A DNA stretch of 64,000 nucleotides from Tyto alba (GCF_018691265.1 NW_024881313.1:6105501-6169500), one strand, 5' to 3'. Shown: positions 21,778-34,670, numbered from the stretch's first letter. Translations and numbers: made by a program. The notes: generated by a model not told the origin, from the letters alone.

Positions 21778-23929
21778 CAAACAAACCCAACTTTTAAAAA
21801 AAATATTTTAATCCAGATTTTTTTGTTTGAACTGTTTTGTATCAATGGATATCAGAATCAGCACTTTTAAGTGATGATAGGAAAGTGAAGGTAGGATCGG
21901 CCTGTAGTTATCTTGCTCATTCCAAAATAATCTGAATCTTAATAGCATACAATTATCTATCCTCTTTCAGGCATCAAAATACTGGCTATTAAGACACATG
22001 TTCCATTGAAGAAAGTATGCATGTGGGTTTTGGCAGGTAATAGAGAAAGGGCAAAGTACAGAATAAACAATGTCTATATTTAATTTTCAAATTAGACTCT
22101 TAAAGTTCCTCAAAACATTTTTGTTGGTTTAATAGGAAAATATAGAACATCCCTTGTAGTCAAAACATTATCTATTAATTCCCTAGCATGGTAACTGAAA
22201 CTGGCACATTTGAGTAGTAGCAATGTTTTTCCTCTATACATTTCAATAACAGCAAATAGTGTTGCTGTGATAAACACATATACCAAAATGTGCCTTACAT
22301 TTTTTTCTAACATGTGTTTTTTACTGTATCTTACTACTTTTTGAAAGACAATTATAAACGCAAAAAGTGGCCTATGTAAAAATAAACAAAAGAATAAAAA
22401 AACAGTACTGCACACCAAGATGTGTAGCTTGTACCTGCACTGCCTCACACTGCAAAACCACTTCCTAGCATCATGGGTTGTATTTGACAGCTCAGTAGCA
22501 AAGTATATTCCCGTTTTGGACAGAACATTGCAATTCTGTAGGATGGTAGTTTGTTGTGAGTTTGTCCAGTTGGCAAGTTAATTAATGTCAGTCAATGAGA
22601 AGAGTTATAAATACCTTCATATACCACACTTTCGCTTCCTCAGTCCTGCTATGTATGATGGTTTTGACCTGGGTATGATCATTAGGCTAGCTTGAATCAT
22701 GTCTTGCTTAAATTGATCATTTTAACAGTTAACCCTTGCTTAACATGGCAGCTTATTACTGAAGGGCATCTCAAAGCACAATCCTTTGTGGCTCAGCAGG
22801 GGCTTGCAGGCAGATGGTGACTGCTTTTGTGCTGTAAAATGCTTGAAAAATCACACAACAAAATGCTTAAACCAAGATTCCACCTTAGTCACGTCATATT
22901 TCTTACAGGCTTCTTCAACAATGTTTCCCAAACTGGGGGTCTGATGAACCCTGTCAGGAAATGGCTCTACTGGATTTGCAAAATACTGGAAAAAATGTGA
23001 TTGTGCCAGATCAGAGTGGTATTCTCAGATGAGGTGGCAGCAGCTCAGTGCTTGGAGGGCTGGACAGGGAAAAGCACTGCAGTCGTGTTTGTGCGGCAAC
23101 ACTGCAAACATCTTTTATTCGCATTCAACAGTTTTCAGGTCCCTGGTCCATACAAACATCTGCAGATGACATGTATAGCAGCTGTCATTCTGTGCCCCTG
23201 AGGGACTAGGTACCAGCTGACAGCTCTAGGACTGCACCCCTGAGCTCAGCCAAGCTTGGGCTTAAATTCAGCTTGGCTGAAAGTGGCCATGTAAGTCTTC
23301 TTATGACCTGTTTGAGAACTCAGATCAACAGCAGTTTTCAGTGAGCTGTTCTCTCTGGGCTGTTTCAAATAAGACTTTCCTCTCAACAAGTTGGCTTCTT
23401 CCTGGTGCCCCTCTCTTATTTTAATGGACAATACTGAGCACTGCTTACGTCCCTGTAAAGCAGCTTGTTACACCTGGGCTAGGGATGTAATCATGTGGAG
23501 TGAAAGACTCAGGCACGGCCAGAGCATTTCCTATCAGCCAGTCCCAGGTACCTGTGTGCTCCCTGTTTGTTGCTGCAAATCCTTTCCAAGCAAGCCCTCT
23601 GCCCCCACATCAAGTTTAGGAGCTCAGGTACTTACCACAGTGTACGGTCTCCTACTCTGGGCCAAGTTTGGGAAAGACAGGCATTCCAATGCCTCGGTTT
23701 AATTACCCACATTATTTATCAGCTCCCACATCTTTCCATTGATTCTATGTCAGAACGTAATGTAACAGTAGTGGAGTGACAGGGAACAGAAGGCACCTAG
23801 GAGCTTAAGACACTTATATTGTTTTCTTAAAATAACCTGAATCATGTTGATATTTTTTTCCCCTCTAAGAAATGGGAGAATGTACATTAAAATAAGAACT
23901 AAGCATTCTGACATATGAAGTCAAGGAGA

Positions 23930-24180
23930 GTTTTGTCATCAGCTTCGGTGCAATGTGATTAAACTGTAGCTGGCCAGCTGCTAACAAGGTAAAAACATGT
24001 CCATGTCCAATGCATTTTCATGACAGCCAGATGTGTACATTTACAAGGCCAGGAAAGGGCAGCCTTGCTAATCTGAATTATGGTGTGTTTTTTCTAAATT
24101 GAAAGAAGAGTTACTCTTGCTACTACTCTTTAATATGGGACAGATCCTGTCACCTGCCAGGAGGACATCTATTCCCTATA
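23930..24180. promoter_or_regulatory. Candidate conserved noncoding block
   Basis: Non-repetitive sequence with E-boxes (CAGCTG at 23978, CACCTG at 24151) and GATTAA, TAATCTGAATTA and GCTAATCT words. No ORF and no transposon signature. The call is compositional only. Confidence 0.18.
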
Positions 24181-24356
24181 TTCCGCTGCTTATTTGAAAT
24201 ATTTATGTAGCATAATAAGTAGGGAAGAGCTTTGTCAGTAGAAAAACATAATAAACAGAACCGTACAAGTCTAAAGATGAACAGTCTAGGAAAAAGCTTA
24301 GCTTCCCTATCAAAAGAACTTCACAGAGCAGCTGAAGTCAAATTATTAGAAATTTA

Positions 24357-24379
24357 AATGAATGACTGAATGAATGAAG
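24357..24379. repeat. (TGAA)n microsatellite
   Basis: Interrupted AATGA/TGAA tetramer array, about five units. Confidence 0.75.
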
Positions 24380-25248
24380 GGTATTTCTCACTAAACTAGA
24401 GACCACTCTGGTCCTGCAATCCAGACAGCATCTGATGGGGCATCAGATGTATAACCCTCCCATTGGAGAAAAATCAGATTCTTTCATGTCCTGAAGTTAA
24501 GATTCTTTCATTTGTATATAGACTGTTGTATCACTTTTTTGATGCCTTACTGGAAGATGAGTCATTAGGAGAAACTTGAACGTGGAGAAGGCTTGACACT
24601 CTGGGATGGGAGGATAGGAATAATAACAATAATGAATATGAGTGAGGAGATGGGAGGGGAAGTCAGAAGAGATAACTAGAATATTGATATTGCCTGCAGC
24701 TGACAGTCTCAGGAAAACTAATTAGGGTTGAGGAAGCTGATGAATTCCATATGAAAAAAAATGAGTTTGAATATTAATAGGCCTGTTCCATTATAGTCCA
24801 ATTTTAAATCAATTAAATTTGAAAGGGCTTAAAGTTTGAGAAAACACATTTTCTTATTCTTGTGACATGATAAATAATGCAAGGATTAGGAGGCAAACCC
24901 ATGTGTATACTGGAGGTTATCACATATCTAAAGCACGACTGAAGTCCCACTTAAATAATTTCTTTTCTGAGAGTTTCCATGAAACTTAAATGGTGAACGA
25001 ACTCTGTTTCCGCATAATCTTGGCAATATCACTCAGTATTTGCCATCAGACAAGGAAATAGTGTTGCACAGTGTATTTTTCATTTGTTTTGCTATTATGC
25101 TCTTTTAAGAATAATGATTTGCCATTGCTTGGCTGCGTGATTCGTTTGATTGTTTTCCCTTATTTCAAGATGAATCGTAGTTTTTAATCTGTTTTCTGTC
25201 ATCTCTCATTTCACTAAAGTACACATATTGCTCTTATTGCCATGCAGA

Positions 25249-25285
25249 TAGGTGCTATATAAATAAAATGTATTATTATGACCAT
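25249..25285 (+). repeat. SINE-type 3' tail
   Basis: AGGTGCTATATAAATAAAAT followed by GTATTATTATG matches the conserved 3' tail (GGTGCTATATAAAT plus ATT trinucleotide repeats) shared by several old vertebrate SINE/LINE pairs. The body to its left is too diverged to place. Confidence 0.5.
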
Positions 25286-25514
25286 CAGAGTAAAAGAACC
25301 CAGAGTCATCTGTTACACAGTGTGCTCTTTGCCAGACTCAGTGCTCACACTCACAGCCCATCTCTCCACTTCTGCTGGCAGCGCTCTGGGGAGCACATAC
25401 TGACTGAGAAGCACCAGGGCAAAAGAGTAAATGGAAGAAATGGGGCAGATTGATCACCGATACCTCCAGAGAATTACAGCTCACTTTTCTCAGGCAGAAG
25501 CCAGCAATAAGAAT

Positions 25515-25605
25515 ACAGCTGTGAGTTCGGAGCTCATCATACCTCAGAGGAGCGGAGACAGCAGATTAGCACTTGGGTGGGAAGCCTCCCAGGAGCACCT
25601 GTAGC
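25515..25605 (+). repeat. 5S rRNA-derived SINE head
   Basis: The 34 bases at 25566-25599 match the vertebrate 5S rRNA box C region (TTAGTACTTGGATGGGAG...) at 25 positions by hand count. Upstream, GAGTTCGGAGCTCATCAT fits the 5S GATCTCGGAAGCTAAGCAG box A region. This is the layout of SINE3/AmnSINE-type elements, whose pol III promoter comes from 5S rRNA. It is too diverged to be a functional 5S gene. It lies about 230 bases right of a same-orientation SINE tail, so the two pieces are not one intact element. Confidence 0.5.
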
Positions 25606-28600
25606 CGCAGTCTGACAACCGTATTCCCATGCCTCGCTCCTGCACTTACCTGCTGGATGCTCTCCTGCCTCAGCTGCCTCCCAGAGGAGTGAAAGCAGAA
25701 AATGCAGAGCCACAAAGGCATCTCACCCCCCCACCCATCTGCCTTTGCTCAGCTTCCCTTCGGTCAGGCAGTGCGTGGAGAAGCACGCATTGGGATATGG
25801 GAAGCTATTCTGGGCTGGGTACAGCTTGAAAGGGCTACAGGTCCTCCTAGTCTTACTGACAGTATTGCTGTAATATAGTGAGGGGCTTTGTCTGTGTGTT
25901 TGAATTGTAAACTGAACCCTTGGAGGTATAAATGTGACAGCCAGCCATCTCTTGCTCCACTCAGGAGGATGAGGATGCCTGACATGTTCAGTCCAGGATG
26001 ACATCTGCTTGAAGATAAGAAACCTCAAGGAATATATTTTAGAGTGCTGTCTGCATGGGTGTGTTGGGAGAGAGGAGGAAGAGATCTTAATTACATTCTA
26101 TTAATTAAGTTGTTCTTCCATAAAACAGAATATATATTGTGCTAAATTAGGCCAAAAAGTTAGATGTGCTTCCTGGATGCCTGGGTAAAAGGGGCTGAGC
26201 TATATTGGTTCCAAACACATGGTGATTCATTGTTTTCTCTGGACTCCTGAGAGAGGCTAGTTAGCCTGCATTGATCACATCTTGCTGCTGCTGCTTTCTG
26301 TGCTGGCATGTAGGTGTACCTACAGGCTCTAGATTTCCTAATTACTTGTGTTCTTACTGCAAGCCAAGACTAGCCATATTTTGCGATGTTCCTGAGGGAA
26401 TAAATATGTTCAACCTGTTGAAACTGAATGCTCTCTCACTTTTTTAATGTTTTCTTATCATTTATCTCAGCCACAAGCTGGGGTGCAGTGTGATCTGCTT
26501 CCACTGGACTTCTGCTGAGCATCCTTAGGACATTTGGATTCAGGGTCTGCATAAGGGAGGTTGTACATGTGTTACAGGGGTAACCCAGGGTGGGAAGAAA
26601 AGCCTGTCTGGGTGTAGGGCACAGGAATAAGGAAACTGCTGGACTGCAGTAGCTTTTCATGACAGGGAAATGTTATTTTAAGGTTTCGGACAGGATACAT
26701 TAAGGATTTTAAAGCCCAGTATGTATTGTACTGGGCAGGAGAGTGTGGAAGGGAGGACAACTGCTTAAGGACACTTCATGAGATACAGTGGCAGGGGAAT
26801 GGCTGACTCTCGAAGAGGAATCAGGAGTGGCGTGGGCAAGAAATGGTTGAGTCATCTGGTAAAAAACCAATGCTTGAGAGCATAACATATGTGTGCAGTG
26901 CCCTTTAACACCAAACTGTAGAGATACACACGCCGTACCACAGTCTCCCCTTTCCTTGTAGGGCCCTCACAGCTGCTGTTGGCACTATGAGGCAGGGAGA
27001 AAACTCTCCTGAGCCCTGGCTGTGGTATCACACATCGTGTCAGCAGCAGCGGCAACCAGCAGCGTGCAACGTGTTTGCAGAGTGAAGGATGTGTTTGCAA
27101 CATGCAGGACTCCTCACTTGAGCGTACGGGGAGGCTGACAGGAAGCGGATGATGCAGGTAAATGAGGTGACAAATGCCCTCAGATACGTCTGTGGAAGTG
27201 GGAAGGGGCACAGGAAGCTGCAGGGCTTGGGGCTGCTGCGTGGACACGTTTGGTGTGGGCCTGAAGCAAGCTCCACACGTGAGGCACTGCAGTGTGGACA
27301 CAACTGTGAAGCCAACTGGCACGGTGAATTTGAGCCCTAATGCTCACTGCTCTGAGCAGCACGGCCGAGACACCCCCCCACTGAACTGCTCTCCCCACTA
27401 AGGCTGGAGGACACTAACACTGGGGATTGGGTAAAAAGCAACCCAGCTTCTTCAGGGCTTCCTAACCGTATCAGTACTGCCCCAGTGCTCTGTCCTAATA
27501 CCGCTGCAGCTCAAGGATGGCAAATCACCAACACTGAGATCCACCTCAGAGATAAACCTCTGCTCTTCTGGTGCATTTCTGTTCTGGCATCTGCTGAATT
27601 CCTGAAGACACATTGTAAGATAAGCTACAGCAGAAATAATAGTATATTTTTAGTAGTGACAGCTTTTTTGACCTGGCTGGCAAGCCATCCAAAACCACCT
27701 CTGGATTTGCACAGGAGGGTCAGAAGTGAAAGCTGCCAGCTGACTTCTCTGACAGCCCTGTTCTTACTTAATGCGTCCCAGTGTCCCCCAACATCAGCTT
27801 TCTCCCAGTTTTTACAAGTGATCCTTTTTTTTATCCAGCTTTCTGTGGCCACCCTCAGGGGTTGTTGTAACTCCACCAGTTAACAGGTACCAGCTCCACA
27901 GCACCTGCTGCACCTTCCACTTTCCCTGTTTCCATGCTCTGCCTCTCAGCAATAAGAGGGTGATGGGTTTTTGCTGTCAATCTCTGCTCATCAAGAAAGG
28001 GGCAACCCCAGGGCTGCCATTTTAAGCACAGGAACCCCGAGACACCTACCTTGCTGATGTGGTGCTTGATCCATGCCAGAAGCATTCTGCAAATTTAATG
28101 AATTTCATTGACCTGTTGAAGGAAAAGAGCAGAAAAAAGTCGTGGCTTCCCTCATCCTAACAAGAAACTTTTCCTTCATAAGTAAAATACCAGGTCTTTT
28201 CTGTGAGTGATACCACCACCCACTTTGATGGGACCTTTAAATACAACCAGACAACATTTGTTGCAAGGTAAAAACTACCAGAGAACAAAAAAAATGGCTC
28301 TGGACGTGTTGCTGATCTAAACAAACTGCTGCTGACTCATTGCCAGCTCATGCAGAATGCAATCATAAAAATTTACAATTTTAGCTGTTTCCTGGTAAAG
28401 TACAAAACCTGCAGGAGTTTCACATGTCCACTGAGGTGTGGTGTACAATGTTGAGGGATATATCAGTGCAACTCCCAGCTGCTGAGCATTTGCAAGGTAT
28501 TTATGCTGGCCTGAAGTAGCATTTCATGTCTCAGGAAAACCATCTTACATGCCATGGGAATTGTCTAGGGACTCACTTTCTGAGGTTGGGCTGTGGGATT

Positions 28601-28959
28601 TTTTTTTATAACAAAAACTGGTATTTTTCATTTTGGTTATCAAGGAATTGAAACAAACATCAACAAGAAATATTGAGATAGTCTCGGAAACAGCCCACAA
28701 ATAGGAAAGCTGAGCAAGGAAGGTTTGTGGTAGAAGTTATCTGATTCAGACAACGCAAATACCCCTGCAAATGTCTGTGTCTCCTCAGAGCTGAATCTCC
28801 AGAGACAAGTGGCTTGAGCTTGATGGATCTCTATGGACTGTGAGGGCAAAGCTCAGGCTTGCCTCTGTGCTTGGGTTTTCTTGCCAGGAAACCAGGATGC
28901 TGACTCCAAGCTGGAGGCAGAGGCAAAATTGCGGACAAGTGTGGACAAGCAGGGGATGT

Positions 28960-28981
28960 GGGGGGGGGGGGGGGGCGGGGG
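28960..28981 (+). repeat. G16-C-G5 tract
   Basis: Sixteen G residues, one C, then five G residues on +. It can form a G-quadruplex and is likely length-polymorphic. Confidence 0.85.
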
Positions 28982-30956
28982 CAGTGCAGCTACAGCCCCA
29001 AATGAACATGACAGTGTGGGTGCACCTTCTGACTACCTCAGCCAGTGTAAAACATGGGACTTGCTGAAAAGATAAGGAGGTGTAGGCAAGGGAAACAGCT
29101 AGTTAGCACTGGACCGAACAACAGGGAAGGAAACCTTCCTCTGTCACTTCACAGATGATCCTGCTTCTTGATGAAAGTGGTTATTTGACAGTGTGAAGTC
29201 CCTTCCAAAATTTCCATTTGTAACAAGTTAACATCAGTATGGCTGAAGATCCTTTCTTGCCAAAAAATGTGGAAGAAAAAGGGAAAAATTTATCTGAAGT
29301 TGTTAAACTTTTACTTACCACTGAATCTTAAAGACAACTTCAAAACCGTTGTGTTCTGACTTCCATGACAACTTGATCAAGAATAAGGATATCCATCATG
29401 AAATAGCTGCTCTAAAAAAAGCCCTCTGCAGAACTTCAGCTACTTCAGCTTAGCAATTCAGACTATCTATATCTCAGTAACATCTGGTATATGTGTTTGT
29501 TGCTCAGCTTTGGTTTGTAAATATGTTTGCTCTTGTCACCATGTGTTAATATAATTTTCCTTATATGGGTGGATTATTTTCCACTGTGTGGCACAGTTAA
29601 GAATTTCCCATTTGTAACAACATATCTTAGCAGTTTTGTCAAAATATGTAAAATCATTAAAAGCTAATAGGTAACTGCTATTAAATTGCACTGCATGTTG
29701 GTATGTTCTAGATTCAAGTAATCCTGAGTAAAGGCTATTGATTTTACTGAGCTGTGAATGTTCAGCACTTCTGAGACCCTTGTCCATAAAGTGGTGTTGT
29801 TTTTATAACTGTCCAAACTAATAGCCCTAATGCCTAATAATTGTCCTTTCCTCTCTTGAAAATAACAATCACGTTCTTATTGTGACTTTTACACTCCCTG
29901 CAGATTTGTTTGCCAAAAGACCGAGGCAAATGACTACAGTCTCTAGCACACTAACATTTAAAAATAGCATGACAACACCAGTCTGTACATACTCTGTCTT
30001 CATCACATCAGAGGCTGAAACTTCCTGGCAATTGGAGAAAAAGCCATTAATACTCATAGCCTTTTATTAGCCGAGCCAGATTCGTTTTAATTTTCCTTTG
30101 GCAATAGCAGTAGCTCCTTCAAACTGCACAGGCAGCTACACCTGAGCAGAATCCAAAAAAGACACCTTGCTTCCACAGCAGGAATGTTAACTCTTTCACA
30201 GTGGCTACGAAAGAGCTCTCAGTGCTTCAGTGCCAGGGGAGTCCTCCTGACAGTCACACAGATAAAACTGACTGTAACAACTCGTAACACAACCATTATT
30301 TTAGCCAATGTAACTGTAAGTGTGAAGAGTCACTTAACCTGCACTGCATGTCATTGCTGAAAACCTTCTAGTGCTTTTCAGAGGAGAGAAGATACAAGAC
30401 AATCGCCAAATGCAAAATTTATTGGTGGCATGAAATCAGGTGTTTATAGAGAAACCAATAATATCACGAGGCAATAATTTGGTTCTGATTAAGCTCATTT
30501 CTAGGTGACTGATTTTTGCAGTCTGAAGTGTCTACCCTAAAACATGATTTTTGTGCTGCTTGTCAAAACTGTGAGTTTGCAAAATCGTTTGGGCCCTCCC
30601 TCTTGGAGTCAGTTCACCTGAACTGTTGGGTGATGGTGACTCCCCTGACATTTCCCTTCTGAAAGTGGGGGCAGAGCTACCTTTAAGCAGTCATTCTCCC
30701 CACCAACACTACCTAGTTTTGTATTCTGTTCTCATCTCAATTCTAGTGAGAATCGTGCTTTGCAAACTAAATAGGGGAAAAAATGCAGTACTATCTGTGT
30801 TCACTTTTTTTTTGTTCCCAGTCCAACCACACATCTTAAAAACTTTGGGCGTTTTGTTTGAAGCCAGCACATTAAGGTTCATTTATACTTACAAAAATAT
30901 ATATGTTGAAGTTGTTGTCTTTGAGAGCATCTGATTGTTATTCTTTGACAGAGCTG

Positions 30957-30970
30957 TCACTAGAGGGTCC
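30957..30970 (+). promoter_or_regulatory. CTCF-like motif (weak)
   Basis: TCACTAGAGGGTCC keeps the ACTAGAGGG core of the CTCF motif but differs at both ends. Confidence 0.25.
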
Positions 30971-33319
30971 ATTTTGAGCTCATTCATTGAAAGCCGTGGC
31001 AGCAACAGCAGCCAGCCTTAGCTCAGTTCTGCCTCCAGAGATTTGCAGAGAAGCTATTTGGAGTTTATCACACAGTTTTGCAAAACAGTACAGCCTCGGC
31101 AAGCTGTCATAAAGAGCCTCTCATTCCAACTGGGCTCGTTTACAAGTAGTATTTTATTACTCTCTGCTCTGTTTTACCCTGCACCTTGCAAAATCTTTCT
31201 TCTTTTACTCTTTTGATAGATTAAAAAATTCTGAAATACGACTCTGAAAAATGCTTGGTATTTTTAATGCATTTATAATTCAAGAGCTATCCAGCTCCAC
31301 TCAGACCGGAGCTCTTTGATGCTAAGCTGTTCCATGTTCTGAGCCCCCCTGGCCATGGCCTGAAGCCAAAAGCCTATTCCTGAGCAAAGCCACTTCCCAA
31401 AGCCACTCTGCAGGCCCGTGACTAGTTTCCACCCATGACTGTGCCATTTCCTGACAATCAGCCACTTTCATCTGCTCTTTTCGTAAGAGAATTTTAAACT
31501 TGAGCACCAAAAGACACTGGTGTCTGGAAGGTAATGAGCTTTTCATCCCATAAGGAGAATGAATATCAGAGAAAATAAAAAAGTCCACAAGATCGATTTC
31601 ACTTTTGTACCTTGCCCTGTGTATGTTGGCTCTGTCACAAATCTGTTTCCCAGGGGAACTCCACTGGGAGCCAGTGCAGAGGCTCCATGCCACCCTTTTC
31701 TTGGCATAATGTGACATGGGATTTGAGGGTGTTCCAGGTAAGAAGCTCAAATTTGGTGTTGTATCAGACTTGTCATCTTAAGTACACTAATCTGCGTCAG
31801 TAGAAACCTAGGTGTGCCCTCCCTGCCAACTCCTGGCACTCCAAGCAGCAGTGCTGCCAAATCTCACAATTTTATCTTAGGACATATAAACATTTGGTGC
31901 TTTTCCCAAAGTCTCAGCTCCTCAAGTCAAGTGATTATGCGTGCACACTAGCTTGTAAAAGTGAAGAGCCAAGTCCTTGCCACCACTCTGCCCTTTCCAG
32001 CAGAGCTAAAATGTCATGGGCAGAGAAGCAAAATGCCCCATTTGACAGGTAAAATGTAGTGGATGATACGGTCTTGCAAGCCAGGAGCACACCGCAAGCA
32101 TATCACTGAGGCTCTGAGCCACATCCACCAGGAGCAAGGATATAAATGAAGGAGCTGGGTTTGTGCAGCTGCCCAGCCCCCCAGGGATGCTCCAATTTTA
32201 GTCCCATGTTTGGTGCAAACCCATCCCACAACACTGCACTTTCCAACTGGGAGAGAGAAGCAGCTGCCACCTTAAAGTTGCTATTTTGTACATGACCGCC
32301 TGCTAGCTGAGCTTCCCTCCCTTCCAGCACTGATGGTTAACTCCTGCTCTGTTTCCCCGTGTCTCTTAATCCTCAGAGGTGGTGTGTCCTCACATACTTT
32401 TCTAGTCGAGAAGGAACTGTCTTCTCCCTACACACCAGTTTCATCAGTTACATGAACTCCACATGAGACTTCAAAATCATTGGCCTGCATGGGATTCTTG
32501 TACCTATTTAGTGGCAGTAATTCAGGTGATTTTTCTCTTCTACTTCTTGTTCATCCACATTAGTGGGTGACAGCCTGTAACAAATGTATTCATACCTGGC
32601 AGATAGTATTTATTAGCATAAATTCCAGCTCCTTCATGAGGTAATTAATACCAAACATTTCTGTCATTCCATAAGATCATAATTCTGAGAACCATTTTTT
32701 AAACCCATGTAAACAATGACTTACATCTCTCCAGATATGTGACTAAAACCTGTTCCTCTTTCTTATGCAAAGGGCCGTTTGTTGTAAAATTAAGTATTCT
32801 CAGAATCTCGTCTGTAAAGCAGGGTCAATCCACATTCATTTATATTTCCTCAAGGACTTTCTCTTGCTTAATACAGTAATTTCTTTTAAAACCATGTATT
32901 TGCATCTCTGTTGATATAGCAGCAATTTCACAGTTGCCAGCAGTAAGTTTTCTGGGTGACCACACCAAGAGTTTCACCTCACTTCCAATCAGAGGAACTC
33001 AGTTTCCTTCTCCAGCCCAGCCTGGTCCCTTGAACTTTTGCTTTCTCTTATCAAGATAAGCTTTGCTTCCACATAGCGTGAAGAACCTAGCAGGTAGGTC
33101 TGCTCTTTCAAATTACTTTTCTGACACAAGAAGAAAAAATTTAAGAATATCGTATCTGATTTAGAAAATGTTGCATACCCTCTGAAACCTAACATCTTGT
33201 CCAAGAACCCTGCTACTGAGGACTGCCAGAAGCTCGCCCATAACTGCAGTTAGTGCTAGCATTAACCAGAAGGTTTGTCTTCCCTCTCCTTCCCTCCCCT
33301 GTTAGCGATTTCTGCCTCG

Positions 33320-33680
33320 TGAGAAGCGTAACTGAAGGTGTTGCTGGCACTTGTGAGAGGCAGGCCAGCCTTCAGCACGTCGCTGCCTGAAGCCCCATCC
33401 ACCCGGGCGCGTGCTTCAGGATCTCCTTCCTCGCGCCCTTACCAGACTCCGGGGTTGGGAGCAATGCAGGGTGGCGGTACACGGTACCCCCACCCCCCCG
33501 TTGCCACGAACCCCATGGGTGCAGCTCTCTCCCGCAAGGATCCACAAATCCTTAGTGGAGAGGTGGCGGGGACAGGCCCCCCCCCCCCCCCCAATGGGAC
33601 TCCCAGCCTGTGTCGCAAGCGACGGCTGACGGGGGTCTCAGCTGAGGGCTGTGGGTGCGGGTAGGCAGGCGCGAGACCCT
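33320..33680. promoter_or_regulatory. GC- and CpG-rich patch with C16 tract
   Basis: About 350 bases carry far more CpG than the surrounding desert (ACGTCGC, CCCGGGCGCG, CGCAAGCGACGG, GTGCGGGTAGG and others). It includes a C16 homopolymer at 33577-33592 and a CGGTACACGGTACCCCCAC word. It resembles a small orphan CpG island, which in birds can mark an unannotated or noncoding transcript start or an enhancer. Open frames across it (33338-33664 plus, 33439-33795 minus) are low-complexity. Confidence 0.45.
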
Positions 33681-34452
33681 CTGTCGTGAGGAGTATTGAA
33701 GGGCTCATCGCACAGCAGCTTTTGATCACTACCCACTCTGGACAAAAGCCAGAAGCGATGACGTAGAGATGAAAGCTTCTGTATCCCAAAAGCAATCCTC
33801 TAAGCCATCCAAGTCCCCTCTAAAGCTCTGACTGTTTGCTAGCTGAAGAGTTTTAGGTTGGTTATGTAGCAAGGATAAGAGTGAAAACACTCCTGCAGAG
33901 AGCTCCAGCTCTCTTTTTACTTTGGATATTCAGTCTGTTTCCTTCTCAAGTATTTATTTGTTTGTTTATTTTTGCTGTACCACTCCCTTTGAGACATTCA
34001 TGCCCACTCCATAGTAAGGGGGATGTGGCTGGCTTAACTTCTAAAAATGTGCTACTTTGCATACCTCTTTTGTTAGTTCAAACAAGAAAGTCTTATTAGT
34101 ATAGATGGTTCTATTTAAATTACATGTTTATGCTGCCTCAGTTTATGGACTTACATTAGCTTTAATTCTTACACTGAAATAAGCAGTAAAATAAAGCTGA
34201 AAAACATCTAGTGCTGCCAGGGTCACATTTTTCAGCTGAACTGTTAAGGGGATATTAAGCATGCTTTGGCTTTTTTGATGAATTGTGATTTCTCCTTCTC
34301 TCAAAGTCAATGGAGGTGTAGTATTATGTGTTTGTTTCTTCCACCTCTTTGTAAAATTCAGTGTGTTTTTTAGTCTTTGGTACAGGGGGCCTAAGCTTGC
34401 AAAACACGCACATGAAAAAAAAAAAAGGTCCTCAGAGCAACTCCTGAAAGCA

Positions 34453-34516
34453 GCTGATTAAAATCAGACTGATTTAAGAGGCAAAGAATATTCTGATCTG
34501 CCTGATTTTAATCAGC
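34453..34516. repeat. 15-bp perfect inverted repeat, 34-nt loop
   Basis: GCTGATTAAAATCAG at 34453-34467 is exactly complementary to CTGATTTTAATCAGC at 34502-34516. Each arm is also close to palindromic (CTGATT...AATCAG). The loop is 34 bases. It could be the folded core of a small DNA-transposon remnant, a hairpin, or paired homeodomain sites (GATTAA). Confidence 0.7.
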
Positions 34517-34559
34517 CTGTTACAGGAGGTGGCCCTGACGGTCCGTGTTATTTTCAAAT

Positions 34560-34670
34560 GCTTGATCCTCATGCTACATGGATTTGCTATTACAGCAGGG
34601 TCAGTTAAGTGCTATCTCTGCTGAGATCAATGGGAGTTTTGCTGCTGACTTCAGTGAAGTCATGATTCAC
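34560..34670 (+). repeat. Old amniote repeat cassette (ATCAATGGGAGTTTTGC...GACTTCAGTGAAG)
   Basis: GATCAATGGGAGTTTTGCTG followed by CTGACTTCAGTGAAGTCATG matches a short cassette that recurs throughout sauropsid genomes (CAATGGGAGTTTTGCCATTGACTTCAATGGG). A further same-type fragment occurs at 42655-42705 in reverse, with smaller pieces near 34300 and 37555. The family is unnamed here because I cannot place it. Confidence 0.5.

Larger units (their letters stand above)
15011..25240. other. Gene-free stretch with old repeat remnants
   Basis: No coding gene is supported. It contains two copies of an ancient repeat tail (listed separately), an A29 run, short tracts such as the GATA-like tetramers at 20185-20218, and AT-rich blocks that resemble conserved noncoding DNA (19380-19800, 23930-24180). 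The stretch at 18380-18800 is richer in GC and CpG than its surroundings and carries overlapping + ORFs. It could be a decayed mobile element, but I could not match it. Confidence 0.5.
25606..34450. other. Gene-free stretch, moderate GC
   Basis: Many overlapping short ORFs on both strands between 25600 and 29100 reflect moderately GC-rich composition. None has splice context, homology I recognise, or a coherent frame. The largest (26852-27322 minus, 27485-27883 plus, 31322-31750 minus) look random. The segment includes the G16 and C16 tracts, a CTCF-like site and the GC-rich patch listed separately. Confidence 0.45.

Noticed and set aside
25515..25605. Functional 5S rRNA gene
   Set aside because: Only part of the 5S sequence is recognisable and box regions carry many substitutions, so a SINE head is more likely.
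26852..27883. ORFs of 156 (minus) and 132 (plus) codons
   Set aside because: Overlapping frames on both strands are open, composition is not protein-like, and no family is recognised.
31322..31750. 142-codon minus ORF
   Set aside because: Unrecognised, isolated, without acceptor/donor or promoter signals.
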